A stretch of 64,000 nt of DNA from an uncultured Alphaproteobacteria bacterium. Lineage in GTDB: Bacteria > Pseudomonadota > Alphaproteobacteria > RF32 > CAG-239. The notes under the pieces were generated by a model. The model ran no database searches. It was not told the origin of the DNA and worked only from the letters and a program-made list of their open reading frames with translations. The stretch's first letter is position 1. Each line of letters opens with the position of its first letter. The translations under genes were made by a program, and so were the position numbers. The stretch spans positions 62,001 to 126,000 of the forward strand of contig CAKQUG010000001.1 of NCBI GenBank assembly GCA_934277545.1, in the 5' to 3' direction. Shown piece after piece: positions 63,078 through 64,000 of this stretch.

Positions 63078-63285
63078 TATAATCGGATAGGCAATAGTCT
63101 GTCTGGGGTGTGGAAACCCCTTGCATAAGCGTCTGTAAAAAACAGACGATAATTAAGTTTACCTTCTGGTCCGATGACTGGAAGGTAGCAAAATAAGCTA
63201 TATTCGCAATAGCTAATATGCTACACTATTTCTTATGCAATGGTTTCCAACTTCCAGTCGCTTTATTCAAGGCGGCTTTTTTATT
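63078..63285 (+). promoter_or_regulatory. structured leader RNA with attenuator, upstream of prepilin-like 4
   Basis: TATAAT at 63078-63083 would start an RNA near 63090. A long-range stem joins tggaaacc (63111-63118) and ttgcataag (63121-63129) to cttatgcaa (63232-63240) and ggtttcca (63242-63249). Inside are hairpins 63130-63136/63142-63148, 63161-63166/63181-63186 and 63186-63201/63209-63223. The terminator agtcgcttt/aaggcggct (63256-63277) plus T run ends it. The segment 63251-63259 (cttccagtc) can instead pair with gactggaag (63176-63184), which would break the terminator. This is riboswitch-like logic; I match it to no known class. Confidence 0.6.
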
Positions 63286-63313
63286 ACCAATTTTTAACTG
63301 AGAGGAAGTTGTT

Positions 63314-63949
63314 ATGAAAAACAATCAATTCGGCAGAAGCATGATAGAAATGCTGGGCGTTCTGGCCATTATTGCCGTGTTGTCTGTTGCCGGACTTGCC
63401 GGATACTCCAAAGCTATGACGATGTATAAGCTGAACCGATACCGAGAAGGTGTCGCCGAATTATTATCTAATTTTCTGCAGGTCAAAGAGTCATTAGCCT
63501 ATGAAAAGGGCGGTTGGACGCAGAATTATCCTGAGATTTTTTCAGCAATGAATATGCTACCGGCTGAATTTAAAAGGGTGGACAGCCAGTATATGGAAGA
63601 TGAATTCGGACACAGAATTGTTGTTTATCATGACAATCGAACCGGTTCATCTTTTAATCATTTCGGTTTTATCTTTGTTTTTTACAATGATAAAAAGAGT
63701 TCATTAGCTTGCCAAGCCTTGGTCGAAACAGCTAAAAGTTTCAGGAACGATATTTGGCAGCTATATCGGCAACCAAATGGTGGTAGCGGCATTCCTTATT
63801 ATATAATTTACGGAAACAATTATTGCTCTAAAAACAGCAAATGTATCAGCAGACTAACAATTAACGATATAAAAGAAATATGCTACTTTTATAACGATAA
63901 AGACCCAAACAAATATCGCTATAACTTACAGATTATTTTTAAAACTTAA
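63314..63949 (+). CDS. prepilin-like protein 4
   Basis: A 211 aa member of the prepilin-like family with the shortest leader: MKNNQFG then RSMIEMLGVLAIIAVLSVAGLAGYSKAM. GAGGAAG precedes the ATG. The globular part resembles prepilin-like protein 3 (34643-35467): both have the DxxGxR...VFYxxxxL pattern, a conserved CQALVETAKS/CRNLVEAAQS helix, and a C-terminal Cys. It lies 29 bases after the terminator of the structured leader, which probably controls it. Bases 63950-64000 hold nothing recognisable. Confidence 0.85.
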   Translation: MKNNQFGRSMIEMLGVLAIIAVLSVAGLAGYSKAMTMYKLNRYREGVAELLSNFLQVKESLAYEKGGWTQNYPEIFSAMNMLPAEFKRVDSQYMEDEFGHRIVVYHDNRTGSSFNHFGFIFVFYNDKKSSLACQALVETAKSFRNDIWQLYRQPNGGSGIPYYIIYGNNYCSKNSKCISRLTINDIKEICYFYNDKDPNKYRYNLQIIFKT

Positions 63950-64000
63950 TCAAAAATTCTAATCACATTAGTTTTAGATATTCGGCAATTTTTCCCATAT

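Noticed and set aside
63078..63285. Known riboswitch or 6S/tmRNA assignment for the leader
   Set aside because: No c-di-GMP, SAM or preQ1 core motifs, no tmRNA tag or tRNA-like ends, and no clear 6S open-promoter bubble; left as unclassified.

Overview
The window looks like the chromosome of a low-GC Gram-negative bacterium, most likely one of the uncultured gut Alphaproteobacteria with reduced genomes. This is inferred from gene content and protein style; no 16S rRNA gene is present. Support comes from a full outer-membrane/LPS toolkit (lpxK, waaA, a DUF374 acyltransferase, lptF, lptD, a SurA-like chaperone, an MlaC-like protein), an alphaproteobacterial-type rpoZ-rsh-acpS cluster, an AapJ-like binding protein, and pta-ackA, which suggests acetate-producing fermentation.

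Layout. 1-1420: end of rpsK and rpoA, with no rplQ after it. 1444-8137: an accessory block. One expressed-looking cysteine-rich secreted protein gene (5845-3770, minus) lies between two promoterless partial copies on the plus strand (1655-2959 and 6046-7212). All three share a 97-100 bp block that is in frame, in inverted orientation between the central gene and each partial copy. Each partial copy is followed by a terminator and a GIY-YIG gene bracketed by imperfect inverted repeats. The geometry is that of a shufflon-like or gene-conversion locus with one constant N-terminal half, one promoter and three alternative C-terminal halves. 8148-18067: an orphan gene, the lpxK-waaA-DUF374 LPS operon, a PreT/GltD-like oxidoreductase, a MATE exporter, tRNA-Val, an HxlR regulator, an RgpF-like protein, yraN and rsmI. 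18127-23184: an LppC lipoprotein, SRP RNA, dnaX-ybaB-recR and secE-nusG. 23345-24842: two divergent prepilin-like genes. 24991-31975: secY-adk, an orphan, acpS, rsh, rpoZ and a small membrane protein. 32138-43886: gyrB, a prepilin-like gene with a repeat inserted in its coding sequence, a CPA2 antiporter, ksgA-surA-lptD-lptF and grpE. 44039-61054: a glycogen synthase-like enzyme, N-formylglutamate amidohydrolase, flavin reductase, xseB-ispA, ackA/pta, a DUF2066-like protein with an AI-2E transporter, orphans, cysS-gltX, and MlaC/AapJ-like proteins. 61158-63949: tRNA-Trp followed by 161-162 bp tandem repeats that each begin with a copy of the last 19 nt of the tRNA, a 1.4 kb insert with one Cys-hydrolase-like gene, a structured attenuator-like leader, and a fourth prepilin-like gene.

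How the parts fit. Most of the window is housekeeping: translation, replication, protein export, LPS assembly and stringent response, in short operons that usually end in clear hairpin-plus-T terminators. Ribosomal-protein neighbourhoods are broken: secY-adk, rpsK-rpoA and secE-nusG are separate islands. The accessory material is surface-oriented (variable Cys-rich protein, four prepilin-like proteins) and repeat-rich. The best candidates for undescribed biology are the invertible-looking locus with its GIY-YIG elements (1.4-8.1 kb), the tRNA-Trp tail repeats with their insert (61.2-63.0 kb), and the leader RNA at 63.08-63.29 kb.
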